Part shown: piece by piece, positions 11,515 through 24,875 of the stretch
Position numbering within the stretch: the first letter of the stretch is position 1
How the letters are laid out: each line of letters starts with the position of its first letter
DNA from: Rhexocercosporidium sp. MPI-PUGE-AT-0058
Lineage: Eukaryota > Ascomycota > Leotiomycetes > Helotiales
Assembly: GCA_020746875.1 (NCBI GenBank)
Contig: JAGTJL010000010.1
Coordinates: 1,674,001-1,738,000, forward strand
Length of the DNA stretch: 64,000 nucleotides
Direction of reading: 5' to 3'
Notes under the pieces: model-generated
Database searches by the model: none
Seen by the model: the letters and a program-made list of their open reading frames with translations, nothing else
What the model was told of the DNA's origin: nothing
Program-made: the position numbers and the translations under genes

Positions 11515-12149
11515 TCTGAGGGAAAATAGTAAGGCTTTAGTAGCTCGCGCGATCACTTTAGTAAGGGGAATCAATTATTATAACCTCGACTTCAAGCTTA
11601 TACTTTTACCTTTTAATTATAATTAAATTCTATTATGAAGAGCGCATTTAAAAGCTCTTGTAATTCTGCATTTATATAAGTGTATTACGTAATAATATAA
11701 CGTATAATTATTAAATAATTAAAAATATTCTAATTAAATATAATCGAAAATTTTAAAAATATCTCGTTCAAGATTACGACTTAACGAAACCACCTTTAAT
11801 CGGTAAAAAAAACTAATAGAGGTTCTCTTAATATATCACATCTCGAGAAAGTATAGCACTTGCTAATAAAATACGTAATTATTAAATAATCGATAAGAAG
11901 CAAATCGAATTTTCTCGTGCCCGCGCGAGAGACAAAAACTGACTTGCTTTAGCAAGTATACTTCGATCTAAAAAAATAATTAATAAATTAAAAGACTATA
12001 ATCATTCGATAAGTAAATATAATACCGAGGTCTTATAGTGTACTTAAAGGTATTTAAAATATTAAATATTAAGATATCGTAAAGTAATTGAAAATCTAAA
12101 GTCGAATTAACCGCGCGAGCTATATAAACACTTACTATTTTCCCTCAGA
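11515..12149. mobile_element. 635-bp RIP-degraded element with terminal inverted repeats
   Basis: The left end TCTGAGGGAAAATAGTAAG is matched by its exact reverse complement ending at 12149. The similarity continues inward to AGCTCGCGCG, about 38 bp per arm with a few changes. The interior is strongly AT-rich (about 11570-12110), lacks open frames and is poor in CA/TG like the larger islands. No target duplication is clear. It is probably a non-autonomous DNA transposon. Confidence 0.6.
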
Positions 12150-12690
12150 CGCTTCGCAGCTCAACTATTCTGGACGCACTGACCACTTGCCTAATCGAGC
12201 AGTAGCCTGGCGCTAATTAGTAAGTGGAAGTAAATGGGCCAATGGAAATAGACCGTGCACTCATGAGCGAGAGAAGCGCCTGAGGCACTGAGATAATTTT
12301 TCGGCCAGTCCGGATCCTAATTCGTGTCATCGTCCTTACCATTTATTTTGCATTGTTTGCCCGCAACACCACAGATGAAGCGAATACGAGACACCATCCC
12401 ACCTGCTTCTTGTGCCACGGACCACACGCACACAGAATCCATTTCGCGTGACTTTGGCAAAGGACATTCTGCATCCTTCATCCGTCACACTTTCTACCCC
12501 AAGGCCGGTCAAATTTTGCGTCTACCTGCGACAAGCTGTAATCAAGAACGTACATTAATTTTGAGTGGGACAGCACGCCCTCGATCCGTTGTAGCGCCTC
12601 GCCGCTCGGTCTAGCAATCGAGCTTCACGATTCAAAGGCCGAAGCAAGGACGGTAGGAAATATTCCCAGACATCAAGATTAGAGTCGACT
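12150..12690. other. Upstream region of the interrupted ORF
   Basis: About 540 bp without a recognisable gene. The frame used by the downstream ORF is open back to a TAG at 12592-12594 but has no ATG before 12691. Confidence 0.4.
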
Positions 12691-13770
12691 ATGGACGTAT
12701 CACCACTCCTCTCACCGGAATTCGTTGCAGAGTTACGGGAGGACCTCAGACGAGACTGGTTCATAACAGAAAATGACGAATATCGACTTGAGCTCGAGCA
12801 CATCTGGTCACCTCCCAATCCACTTCACCCCAATCATAAAATGCTTGAACTCGACAGCATCGAGAATACTCAAAACCGAGGCCATAAAATACCGTACATT
12901 GATACATGGAAGGAATACCTATTCTACAACAAAGCCACGGTATTCTACTAGACTCAGTCAGCAACCAACATTGTCGGCCGCAATGGGCCGGTGATCCTAG
13001 GCGGTATCTGGAATGCTTGGTCCGACGCTCTAGCCAGGGAACCACAAATACAACTTGATGAATTCTTTGCCGTTCCCGTAAGCGTTAAGGACGAATATGC
13101 AAAAACAGTCCCAGGGATACTACGAGCGCACGAGCACATTTGCGCTCAGGTTCGGAAGACGGTGGAAGAAAACAACAGAGCTAATGCCCTTATCAAATTG
13201 TGCAAGCCTTGGCCGGACCCAAGGTACTTCAAACTACATTCTATTTGCGAAGCACTTATAGTAGTTTTCGACGAGTACAAGTCTGTGGCCGCTGAGAAGC
13301 ACGCAGGCGGCTTCTATCACTATAACGACGTTGACCAGAACCAGAGCATTATATTGGCCCGAACGGGTCACGAAAATAGACTTGGCGCACCAATTAGCTT
13401 CGAGTCTTTGAAGGATAAAGTTTTACCTCTCGTAAGAAGTGAAGACATGGGAACCATCGATGTTATTCGAATCCCTTTGCAAGTTGGCGTCCATTTTGTG
13501 GCTAGCCTTCTCCCACGTGAAGAAGCCGCATTTCCGGAATTCGTTGTGGCAGGACCTCATATATCGAGGGAAGCAGACCATCCGTTCATGAAATGGGAGA
13601 GAGAAGCGCAGGATTATGGGGAAGAACGATTGGCGAATGCACAAGCACAAGGCAAGATCGAACCATTTACAACAGTAGCAGCTGTGAAGAAGGCTGTGCT
13701 ATACCACAGGGTTAACATATATCCCCCAGGACACTATGCTCCGTATCCTTTTAAGCTTGGTTGGATCTGA
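12691..13770 (+). pseudogene. Unidentified protein, 360-codon frame broken by one TAG
   Basis: One reading frame runs from ATG 12691 to TGA 13770 with a single internal stop, TAG at 12949-12951, after residue 86. Both sides look like genuine globular protein: EFVAELREDLRRDWFITEND before it; GPVILGGIWNAWSDAL, GGFYHYNDVDQNQSIILA and a C-terminal VNIYPPGHYAPYPFKLGWI after it. The stop would be explained by a CAG-to-TAG change (C to T), the direction RIP favours. No GT..AG pair of plausible length removes it neatly. I do not recognise the family. Alternatives are a missed intron, or two separate genes of which the second starts at ATG 12991. Confidence 0.5.
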
Positions 13771-14457
13771 GATTCATACCACCCTAACGGCATCCTATCC
13801 GTGGTCTAACGTCGTGTGCGACAAATATTAACTTAGTTTATCTCGCCATGCCTACCTCTAAGCAATGTCCAGCAAGAGTGCCCAAGATAGGGCAAGGAGA
13901 TTGGTTTTGAGAGCAGCGACGGGGATACACAAGACCTTGTGGCCGTCTGTTGTTGCCACCGAGGCAGAAATACTTGTTGTAAGATTATAATAGCCTGACT
14001 GTTTAGTTAATTTTCAGCTAACGTGCCCACGACTAAATAGCTTTATTGCCAAATACTCGGGTTTTGATACACTATCATGGCGGACCGGTACAGCTCACCT
14101 ATACCAAATGAATTTATTTGTGCTGAGCCGTGGTCATGTACTGTAGAGGTGAGGCTGGATGTGTAGGATGGCCTTTTCTGGGATGCGTTTCAGTGCTCTC
14201 GGGCTGCTACTTGGAGGGTTTAAGTCTTTACAGCGTGAGACTTGTGAAATAAACCATTCTTGTATTTACCCGCCCAGACCGGCTCGCAATAGCCAGCTGC
14301 GTTACTATGAAGTTTTCTCGGCAAAGTATGCAGATAGCAGAGTAGACTCGAATCATAGATGAAATTTCGCGGGTTTGCTTGGAGACTTCAGCTGCCTTTC
14401 CAAGTACTGCAAACCTGTTGGCTCCTCACCCACGTTACCCTTTGCCAGTCTGTGTCA
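13771..14457. other. Gene-poor border before the AT-rich island
   Basis: About 690 bp of ordinary base composition with no supported gene. The AT-rich retroelement island begins just after it. Confidence 0.4.
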
Positions 14458-14690
14458 TATGCATACTTATCACTCCTGCTCTTATGAGATCGGATCTGCA
14501 GTATAAGAAGGCTGAGGCCTCCTGTCATGTGCACGCTTATCTATTCTATTAGTATAAGGTCGGGCCCGTAGTATAAAGGGGCCGAGGCTTTTACGGTATT
14601 AATAGAATTAGTCTTACTTATATTTTTAATTACGCCGGCGTTTTACTTCCCTTTACGAGTAACTCCTTTTATATATACGTTGTAACGACA
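14453..14690 (+). repeat. Partial LTR copies in inverted orientation at island edge
   Basis: 14526-14690 is the reverse complement of the end of the gypsy LTR found at 23266-23501 (shared landmarks TAGTATAA, GGGCCGAGGCTTTTACGG and CGCCGGCGTTTTACTTCC). Just before it, 14453-14525 repeats the first 65-70 bp of that end in a less RIP-changed form. The island edge therefore holds two stacked LTR ends pointing opposite to those of the main elements. Confidence 0.6.
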
Positions 14691-14785
14691 AGTATGCTTT
14701 AGCTAGGTCAGGGGTCCGGAACAGGTCCGACTCTCCTCCGACTCCTTATATATAAGTTTAATTTTATATAAATAAAATAAATAAG

Positions 14786-15211
14786 TATATATATAATAAT
14801 TATTCTTTTTCTTAATAATAACGTTCGCGATATTAATACTTTAATTAATAATATATTAATATGCTTTCGCGTCGCTTAAAATAAAGACTAAGCCGCGATA
14901 AGTCGAATAATTATATTCCAGTTAATAAGTTTAATTAAATTAATACGATTATTTAAATTATTACGCTAAATATATAATATTATACTGCGATTAATCCGTC
15001 GGACGTCGTTTAATTACTTTATAAGTCGTTTTATATAATATATTAATATTTTTAATTTAATAAATAAGAATAACTTTATAAATAAATTAAAAAAATTTAC
15101 TTTAATTATAAGATTTTTACGCATATATATAAGAGTTTTTATATTATTATTATTATTATTATTATTAAAGAATTATTTTCGGTTGGCGAAGTAATAAATA
15201 AATTGCGCGTT
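14786..15211. repeat. Copy 1 of a 425-bp AT-rich repeat
   Basis: From attattctttttcttaata to gcgaagtaataaataa. It is repeated in direct orientation at 15468-15890 with many C/T-type differences. In both places it follows the tail of the 236-bp LTR. It may be a solo LTR or other inserted repeat carried along when the LTR region was duplicated. Confidence 0.55.
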
Positions 15212-15221
15212 ATCAGATGGA

Positions 15222-15467
15222 GTTCACGGTAGGCAAAGCTTCGTAGAGGTCTAAGGTAAATTATATTTAAAGAATTAATCTCTGGCCTTCGAAGAAGTCT
15301 AAAAAAGAAGCATATATATAAAAAAAATTACTTATAAAAGGAAGTAAAACGCCGGCGTGATTAAATATATAAATAGGATTAATTTTATTAATATCGTAAA
15401 AGCCTCGGCTTCTTTATATTATAAGCCCGATTCTATATAAATAAAATAAATAAATATATATATAATA
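15222..15467 (-). repeat. Gypsy LTR, copy 1 (3' LTR of element 1)
   Basis: About 236-246 bp, in direct orientation with 23266-23501 and 31223-31457. On the minus strand the LTR starts near TGTGTATGCC (best kept in the 31-kb copy) and ends near GCTTTGCCTA. This copy is strongly RIP-mutated. Confidence 0.65.
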
Positions 15468-15890
15468 ATTATTCCTTTTCTTAATAATAGCGTCCGCGAT
15501 ATTAATACTTTAATTAATAATATATTAATACGCTTTCGCGTCGCTTAAGGCGAGGACTAAGCCGCGGTAAGTCGGATAGCCGTATTTCGGTCGATAAGTT
15601 TAATTAATTAAATTAATATAATTATTTAAATTATTACGCTAAGTATATAATATTATACCGCGATTAGTTCGTCGGACGTCGTTCGATTACTTTATAAGCC
15701 GTTCCGCATAATATATTAATATTATTAACTTAATAAATAAGAATAGCTTTATAAAATAATAAAAGATATTTGCTTTAATTATAAGACTTTTGCGCGTATA
15801 TATAAGAGCTCTTATATTTATATTTAAGTGCTGCAATTATTATTATTATTAGAGAATTGTTTTTAGTCGGCGAAGTAATAAGTAGGTTAC
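15468..15890. repeat. Copy 2 of the 425-bp AT-rich repeat
   Basis: Direct repeat of 14786-15211. It separates the LTR from the element interior here, whereas at 23501 the LTR joins the interior (cgcgttaata..) directly. It is therefore an insertion specific to the left end of element 1. Confidence 0.55.
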
Positions 15891-18800
15891 GCGTTAATAG
15901 CGTATTTACGTTTATTTATTAAATAAATAAAATGTAAATAATGTAAATATAATAATATAATTATATAATAATTATAATTTCGCTACCTTATTAAGACGTG
16001 TATATAAATAACCTCCTCGTCGCGTTAATAATAATCTTTCCTTTTTAACTTATTTATATATAATACTTATACTTATATAATATTATTTTCTTGTCTTTTT
16101 TCTTCTTCTCTTTTTTAATTAATTATTAATATTATTATTATTATTATATCTTTTGTCTAGCGTTTTAAAGCTATTGCATTTAATAACTTTACGAATTAGC
16201 CTTATAAAGATTCTTGCGACTAATACTTTAAAGCTATATTAGTCGATCCCTTCTTCCGTTATATTAATAAGGAGAGCAAAAAGAATTGCGACTATTACTT
16301 TAAATAAAAGGCCGTTTATATTATCGTACGTATTTATATTTATAAAATTTATTAATAATATAATATTAAGCGCGTTAAAAATAAACCGTATACTAATTAT
16401 AAAATAAATAATTCCTTTATATCTTTTATAAAGATATTTATATTATAAAGAACTTTACCGTCGATTTCGAGAATTAATTGCGTGAAAATAACTAATATAA
16501 TATTAGCGTCGCTTCCGAGGATTATGATTTTATAATTCTTACAAAAGCTTAAAGCTTCGCTACTTAGCTCGAGAAGCATTATATAACCGATTCTTTATCG
16601 CGTATATCTTTTAAGCTTAATAAGAAAGATATTAATTAAATCTCTTTTTTTACTAATACTTTTTTTATAAATTATACTTTTTTCTTTTAGAATATTATTA
16701 ATATATTAATAAAATAAAAGAATTCGAGAAGTTCTATAAGAATATAATACGCTTAATCGGTAATATATTCAAGTTTAAGAACGCTTACATTACTACCTCC
16801 GCCTCTGAGGCCGATTAAATTATTCATAATTTAATAAAGAAATTAATAATAGAAATTTAATTATATTATAAAATCATAATAGCTATTATAAGTATTCCGT
16901 GCTTACTCTGCTATTAATATATATTAATATTATATTAAGGCAATATTATATTAAATAAGATTATTAAAGTTATTTTAAGAGATATTTTATAATTTTTCAG
17001 CGCTTAATAAATATTACGGTATAAGTTTAAGTTTAATGTTAAAGAGTTTAGGATTTTTAAATAATTTAATTTATAAAGTAAATACCTTATATTTTAAGTA
17101 TTTATAATAAAGTTACGTTATTACTTTATAATTAAAATAAAATCTCGTTATTTTTTAAATTATAATTTAAATATATTTTATAAGTTTATTTTTTTTAATA
17201 TAATATTATATATTTTATACTTACGCTAATATTACTTTTAAAGCTTTAATAAAACTCTTAAAACTTTTATAAGAAAATATAAAAAAAGAATATCTTTATT
17301 TATAATTAGCGGTGCTTTTTTAGCTTCCCGACTTTTCGTAATTTTTTCGGCTTTTTTATAAATTACGCGAAAGTTTTATATTTTTTTGCTTTTAGTATTT
17401 AACTTTTTAATTTATAATTTTTATTATATATATTAAGAGTTTCCTTAATATTCTCGAGGTTTAAATATATTAAGAGCTAAATATTATAATTTTTTAAGAA
17501 ATCTTTTTATTTAATTAAATATTTCTTAATTTTACTTCTTTTATTTTATTTATAATTAAGAATACTTTTAATTTTTTATTTTTAAAAGTTATCTTTTTCA
17601 CTTAGCTTTAGAAACTTATCGAGTAAGTAATTATTTAATTATTTATTAACTTATATTATATATTCTTTTAATAAAGATATATAAAATATTAAATAAAGCT
17701 TTTTATATAAGCTTAATAACTTCAGAGTATATGCCGTATTACTTACGCACTTAATAATCTAAAATAAGTTAATATATTTTAGCGATAGCTTTCTAGTTTT
17801 TAATTAAATATTCTTAGTATTAAGTATTATTTATTATTTTAATTAGAAATATTTATTTAAATATTAAGTATTATAATAACTTTCTCGACTTTATTACGTA
17901 TAATCCTAAACTTTCGTAAGTTTAGCTTATTTATTATTTAATAACTTAATTTTGTCTTAAGCAGCTAATACTTTTCTTTTTTAAATATTATCTTTAAGGT
18001 TCTATAATATTACTAGCTTATAGCTATAATAAATTTAAAATAAAAATATTTAAAGTATTTAATAAAAGGAATTATTATAAATAAACTTAGTAAAAGCTAG
18101 TTTTCTTATTTAGTTTTTTTATAATATTTCGTAAAAAGCGCGAAAGTATATTTTTAAATTTTAATTTTAATTTTTTATTTATTCGTTTATTTAAAAATAA
18201 TATATAAAGCTCAATCTTTATTTAATATATATATAAAAGCAAAGAGTAAATTAGAATTTATTAATAAATATTATACTTTTATTAAATATAATACTTTAAA
18301 ATATATTAAAAAGAGAAAATACTCTCTCGAATAATAATTTTATAAGTTCGGGAGTATTAATCGTTTTATAATATATTAAATACCGGGCTATCTTCGAATA
18401 CCAGTTAATAATTATTAATATATAATTAAGATTTAAGCTATTAAATAGGTTTTTATAAAGCGGCAACTTTATAATAAAATCTATTAAAATCTCGGATTAA
18501 GGTCGTAAAGGCTTTAAAAGACTTATTAAAAGTTTATATAACGTATATTATTTCGATTTAATCTTTTAATAAATATCGTATTTTTTAATATATATTTTAA
18601 TATTATCTTTTATTTTATCCTAAAAGTAAGTTTTATAAAGGAATTGCGAAGTCTTTATAATACCGTAATATTTTATTAATAAGTTATTATAATAAAGTTT
18701 TATAATTTTTGTTTTTAATATTAAATTATTTAAAATATAAGTCTTAGAATTTTATTAAACAAGTCTTAATATATTTAAGTTTTATTTTTAATTTAATTAA

Positions 18801-21800
18801 GATTTAAATTTATTTATTATATTAGTTATGTTTTTATAGTTTTTATTATTATATTAAGCGAAGATAATTAAGTCCTGTAGCGGCTTCGTTAATAAAGCTA
18901 GAGTTATTTAATTTTTAATTATTATTTTTATTTATAATATTAAAATAAGATATTTATAATTATTAATTCTTATAATAAGCGGCTAGCTTTTATTTCTTAT
19001 ATATAATAATATATTCACGGATAAAGTTATTATTTTAAGTATAATATTTAAAAGATTAGATTTTATATACTTAGCTTTTAGAATTCTTTTTTAAGTAATT
19101 CGTTTCGATTTTATTAATATCGGGTCCGGCTTTTTATCGATAAGATCTTAAATAATATTAAATAGTTTTCTTAATAATATTTTATAATCCTTATTTAGGA
19201 ATGCTTCGATATCGGCTTCTCGACTTCGTAAAGTATTTATAAAAGCTTCTTTTAATTTATTTTAAAATATTAATAATTAAATAATATTAATAAGGCCTTT
19301 AGATTCCCGATAATTTAGCTTTTTATTAAGTTTATTCGCCGAGTTTGCGGCACTTTTACAGTAATAAATTTTAAAATTATAAATAATAAAATATATTATT
19401 TACCGTATTTATTAACTCTCGAGATATTTCGTTATTATGAAATACTTAAGGTTATTATAATCCGTAAGTATTTTAATAATATATTAATTACTTTTAAAAT
19501 AATACTTTTATTCTTTAAAACACTTAATAATAACTAAAAGCTTTTTATTATAAATAATATAATTCCGCTTAATATTAATTATTTTACAGGACTAATACGT
19601 AACGGGTTTTTAGTATTACTTAAATCTTTCTTTAAAATTAGTTTATTAAAAAAGAGTATTAGTAATTATAAATCTAGAAATATTAGTTTTAACTTAAATG
19701 CGCTTCGTAAGATCGAAATACTTTATAATTAATATATTAATAAAAGCTGCTTTTAAATCTTTAAAGCTTTTCTTAATTATATTAAAGAATTCGAAGGGTC
19801 CTTTTTTAATTTTATTTTTTATATTTTAAAAAGCTCTTATTAAGTTTATAATTATTTTAAAATATTTTAATAAAAATTTATAATAAAAATTCGCGAAGCT
19901 TAAAAAAACCTAAATATTTTTATAAGATTTCAGCTTTAATTATTTTTAAATTAAATGAATTTACTTTAAGTCCGCTTAAATACTAATTAATCCGATTTTA
20001 AATCCTAAGAACTCGACTTAATTTATTTTAAATTTATATTTATTAAGTTTAATAAAGAGCTTATGCTTGCGTAATCGTTTTATAACGGCTTTAATATATT
20101 TATAATATTCTTTTTTATTTTTAAAATAAATTAAAATATTATTAAAATATATAATAATAAAATAATTAATTAATCCCGCTAACGCTTTATTAATATACGC
20201 TTAAAACGTAATTAAAGCGTTAAATAACCCGAAAGGCATTATTAAATATTTAAAATATTTATATTTAATATAAAAAGTTATTTTTTATTTATATTCTTTT
20301 TTAATTTTAATATAATAATATATATTTTTTTAAATCTAAAGCCGTGAATATTATAACTCCGTCGAGACGGTTTAATATTTTATTAATTAAAAAAAGAAAA
20401 TAGCGATTTTTAATTATTATTTTATTTAATTTTTAATAATTTATATATAAACGTAATCTTTTATTTTTCTTTAATATAAATAATATCGGCGCACTTATAA
20501 GACTTTTCGACGGACGAATTTATTCTTTTTATAATAAAATAGTAAAATATTCCCGAAGCGCGGCAAGTTATAATTTAAAAAGATTATAAAGGAGGTTATA
20601 TAAAAGTAATACGTTAATATTAATAGTATACTCGAATCTAACTTATTCTTTAAAGAAAGTAATTAGCGGATTATTATCGTATATATTTATTATATTTATA
20701 AATTAATTTAAGAAAAGTATTAGTTTAAGAGTTTTTAATTAAATAATTAATATTTATAACGAGTTTACGACGCCGGTATTAAGACGAATATCTTATAATT
20801 GCTTTAAATACTTACATAATCTCAAATTCTTTAAATAATTATAATTAAATTAAAATATAAATATAATATAAAATACCGTTTTAAGATCGGTATTAAGAGT
20901 ATTAATAAACTTTTTTATTATTATAATTTAAATCTCGTCTTAAGTTAAGGCGTAAGCTTATTTCTTAAGTTTTTAATTATAATACCCGGCGCTTTTATAT
21001 TTAAGAAATTTTATTCCGAGAATTATATTATACTTTAAGTCTTTATAATTATAAAATCTTTCTTGAAAAGTTCTCGAGATTCTACGGTTATCTTATATTA
21101 TTATATATAAATTATAAATATTAATTACTTAAAATTAATATTTATTAAATATTATAAACTCTTAATTATACTTAAATAAAAATAAAAATCCTTATAATTT
21201 AACTTTATATTTATTAAAGAAATTATAATTTGAATTATTATTTATTAAATTATTAAATAATATATTCGTATCTGTCTCGAGTTGCTTTAATTTTATAAAA
21301 ATATATAAGCGTTTAAGAATATCCCTTAAGCCTTCGACGCTTAAAACTTAATATTACCTTTTCTCGCATCTTTTCCGGTATTAAACGGCTTTTATTCTTT
21401 AGCGCGTATAATAATATATATTTTCTTTTTTATTAAAAGGGTTTTCTTTATTATTTTAAAATATTCTTTTACTTTTAGCTTTTAAAGATTATTTTACGCT
21501 TATTATACGAACTTAAAATAATTACGGTTCTTAAATTAATAACTCTTTTGCTTATAAAAGCGGTAAAATATAATACTTTTAATATAATTCTTCTTCTTAA
21601 TATTCTTATTTCTATTAAAGAATCGAGAACCGAAAGCTAAAAAGGCGCCGTTAAATGCGCGCTTTTTATTATTATTTTTAAAATATTCTTTATAATTTCT
21701 TTTATAAGATTTATTATTTTTAAGATTATTATTATTTTATCCGCTTTCGCTTTTATTATATTTAGCTTTCGATATATTAAAAGATATTCTTTAAGTTTTT

Positions 21801-23265
21801 TTAATAAAAGACTTAATATTATTAGTTAATTTCTTTTATTATTAATAAGTATTAGGAGAGTTTATAAAAGCGTAAAAGTTAATTTATTACGTTATTAATA
21901 TATACGTGATTATTTTATAAAAGTTAATAATAATATTATTATTAAATATTTAAGTATTACGGTTTTTAATAAGTATAATAAACTGTCGGCATATCGCTTA
22001 AATAAACTCGCCCGGTTGCTAACGGAACCGCTTAATATTTTTAATAATTTTAATACTTTAAGTTTCTTTAAAAGTATAAAGCTTTTTTAAGAAGTTAATA
22101 AATAGGTTTTATATTAATAAAATACTTTTAAGTCTAGTTATAGTTTGCTTTATATTATTTTAATAAATTAATAAGTCGTCTTTTATATTTGCGGCTACGA
22201 CGCGTATTCGATTCGTATACGTATTATAATTATATAAGCGAGCTTTAAAGATCTCTTCTTAAGTATTTTTTTAATTTCGTAAGCTTTTAAAACTCTCTTT
22301 TTTATATTTTTTAAAAATTATAATCGTAAGGCATTTCTTACGATCGCGCTTATTTTTTATTTAAGTCGTAATATACTTTAATAAAATATAAACGTTTAAA
22401 TTTAAATATATTAATAATATTATTTTAAGTTTATAAATTACGTAATTTGCTGTAAATAATACGATTATTTCCCGGAGGTATTCTAAGGCCGGCAAAGTCT
22501 TAAGCTTAATAATATTTTTATTAAATAAGTATTATAAGTTAAATAAGTTAGCTTTTAATTTTAAATTAAGATTACGCTTTATTAAAGGTAACTTAAAGTC
22601 CCTTATTAAAGTAATAGTAATAAAATCTAATATTATATTACGAGTTTATTAAAGGCTTTCTTTAATTATATATTATTTACTTATTACGTTTATATAAGTA
22701 ATAGAGATTACTTGAAAGCGGCGAAGTTTAATAAGATTATTTTTATAATAAGCGAGCCGCGTCTTCGCACGAGTATTCTTAACTTTAAACTCAGTTAATA
22801 AGCGCATATACTCTTCGAGCTCGCGCTGCTTTTGAGCGATTTATTCTTTAATAAGTATACTTAAAGCTATAAGATTAATATTAATATTAAGAATAAAAAA
22901 GATTATATTATTTATTATATAATTAAATATATTTAAATTACTTTTAATTTAAGTTATAATTTTACTTTTTTTTTTATAAATATAAACGAGTTAATTATAA
23001 GTATAAAAAGATTTCTTATTATTATTACTGCGAGTGCTTTAAGGCAATTCGTTATTAAAAGCACTTTTACTTTTAATTATATAAAAAAGATTTATAAATT
23101 TTATAATTTTATAAAAAAATATTATAAGCGGTATTATTAAAGCGAGTATTACTTATAAGTTTAATATTATTAAATATAATTACTTAATAAAGAATTATTC
23201 TTTTACTTTTTATATTACTTTTTTATAAAATAAAGAGATTAGCTTATTAAATAAAGTTTATAATA

Positions 23266-23501
23266 AATAAAGCTTTATAAAAGTTTAAAGTAAATTATAT
23301 TTAAAGAATTAATCTCTGGCTTTTAAAGAAATTTAAAGGAGAAGTATATATATAAAAGGAATTACTTATAAAAGGAAGTAAAACGCCGGCGTGATTAAAT
23401 ATATAAGTAAGACTAATTCTATTAATACCGTAAAAGCCTCGGCCCTCTTATACTACAGGCCCGATTCCGTACAAATAGAATAAATAGGCATACACATAAT
23501 A
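23266..23501 (-). repeat. Gypsy LTR, copy 2, shared by elements 1 and 2
   Basis: A single LTR lies between two interiors in the same orientation, so it serves as 5' LTR of element 1 and 3' LTR of element 2. It ends at ..ggcatacacataata. Confidence 0.7.
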
Positions 23502-24381
23502 CGCGTTAATAATAGATTTACGTTTATTTATTAAGTAAATAAAATATAAATAATATAAATATAATAATATAATAATATAATAATTATAATTTTATTATTT
23601 TATTAAATCGTATATATAAATAGCTTTTTTATTACGTTAATAATAACTTTTCTTTTTTAATTTATTTATATATAATACTTATATTTATATATTATTATTT
23701 TCTTATTTTTTTTTCTTTTTTTCTTTTTTAATTTATTTATATATAATACTTATATTTATATATTATTATTTTCTTATTTTTTTTTCTTTTTTCTTTTTTA
23801 ATTAATTATTAATATTAATAGTAATATTATATCTTTCGTTTAACGTCTTTAAGCTATTACATTTAATAACTTTACGAACTAGCTTCGCAGAGGTTCCTAC
23901 GGCTAATACTTTAAAATTATATTAATTAAATTTTTATTTATTATATTAATAAAAAAAGCAAAAAGAATTACGACCGTTACTTTGAATAAAAAGTTATTTA
24001 TATTATTATACGTATTTATATTTATAAAGTTTATTAATAATAAAATATTAAACGCGTTAAAAATAAACCGTATATTAATTATAAAATAAATAATTCTCTT
24101 ATATTTTTTATAAAAATATTTATATTATAAAAAACTTTACTTTTAATTTCGAGAATTAATTACGTAAGAATAATTAATATAATACTAGCGTTGCTTTTAA
24201 AAATTATAATTTTATACTTTTTATAAAAATTTAAAGCTTTATTACTTAGCTCGAGAAGTACCGTATAATTAATTCTTTATCGCGCGTATCTTTTAAATTT
24301 AATAAAAAAATATTAATTAAGTCTCTTCTTTTATTAATACTTCTTTTATAAATTATATCTTTTTCTTTCGGAATATTATTA

Positions 24382-24875
24382 GGCCACAGCTAAATCTCCA
24401 TAAGTGAATAGCTAAATCCCTATACGCTAAGTAAGCGAGTCAAAAATGAAGAGTGCATTTATTATTATTAAAATTAATATATATAACTATGTATTATATA
24501 ACATATATCTGGCCTTCTTATGCTAAATCATTTACTTTAAACTTTACATCTTAAGTATATACCTTAACTCTATTAATTACTTATAAAGGGCGCAGGGCCA
24601 TAAGCTTAAGGAAGAGCATTTATATTAATAATAATAAGTAATAGTAATAGAAGTGCGTTAAGGTATTAAGTTAAGTTTAAATAGCTTTAACTTCTTTAAT
24701 TCTTGCCTTAGGAATAATTATATAATTATAAAGGTTTATATTATATATTAAAAGCCCTTGCCACTTAATGTTAATTAATATAACGCGAAAAGGTTAATAA
24801 ATAACACTCGCCGAGTTATTAAAAATTTAGCGTATGAGGATTTAGCTATTCACGTATGGAGATTTAGCTATGGCC
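24382..24875. mobile_element. 494-bp MITE with 8-bp target duplication
   Basis: Terminal inverted repeats of about 50 bp (left GGCCACAGCTAAATCTCCAT; right end its near reverse complement) surround a non-coding interior. It is flanked on both sides by TATTATTA (24374-24381 and 24876-24883). The homologous empty site in element 1 (near 16690) has that sequence once. An 8-bp duplication suggests a hAT-type transposase mobilised it (inference). Inner motifs AGCTAAATC recur within the arms. Confidence 0.8.

Larger units (their letters stand above)
15222..23501 (-). mobile_element. RIP-inactivated Ty3/gypsy retrotransposon, element 1
   Basis: LTR-bounded element read on the minus strand. Around 20560-19960 the minus strand still encodes a degraded reverse transcriptase: FTALDLKKYYYYI, then PFGLFNALITF followed by a stop, then IYFNNILIYF where a YLDD-type active site would be, and AVIKRLRKHKL. 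These match Ty3/gypsy blocks in order. Every frame has many stops, and the catalytic Asp pair reads as Asn. CA/TG are almost absent while CG persists, the RIP pattern. The interior is about 7.4 kb (15891-23265). I could not resolve gag or integrase by eye. Confidence 0.82.

Noticed and set aside
15120..15170. CRISPR-like or simple-repeat signal from the ATT run
   Set aside because: A plain trinucleotide microsatellite inside RIP-changed DNA; no spacer structure.
14120..23500. Large DNA transposon with terminal inverted repeats, because the LTR end at 14526 is inverted relative to 23501
   Set aside because: The interior encodes gypsy reverse transcriptase, and direct LTR copies at 15.2, 23.3 and 31.2 kb explain it better; the inverted piece is a separate fragment.
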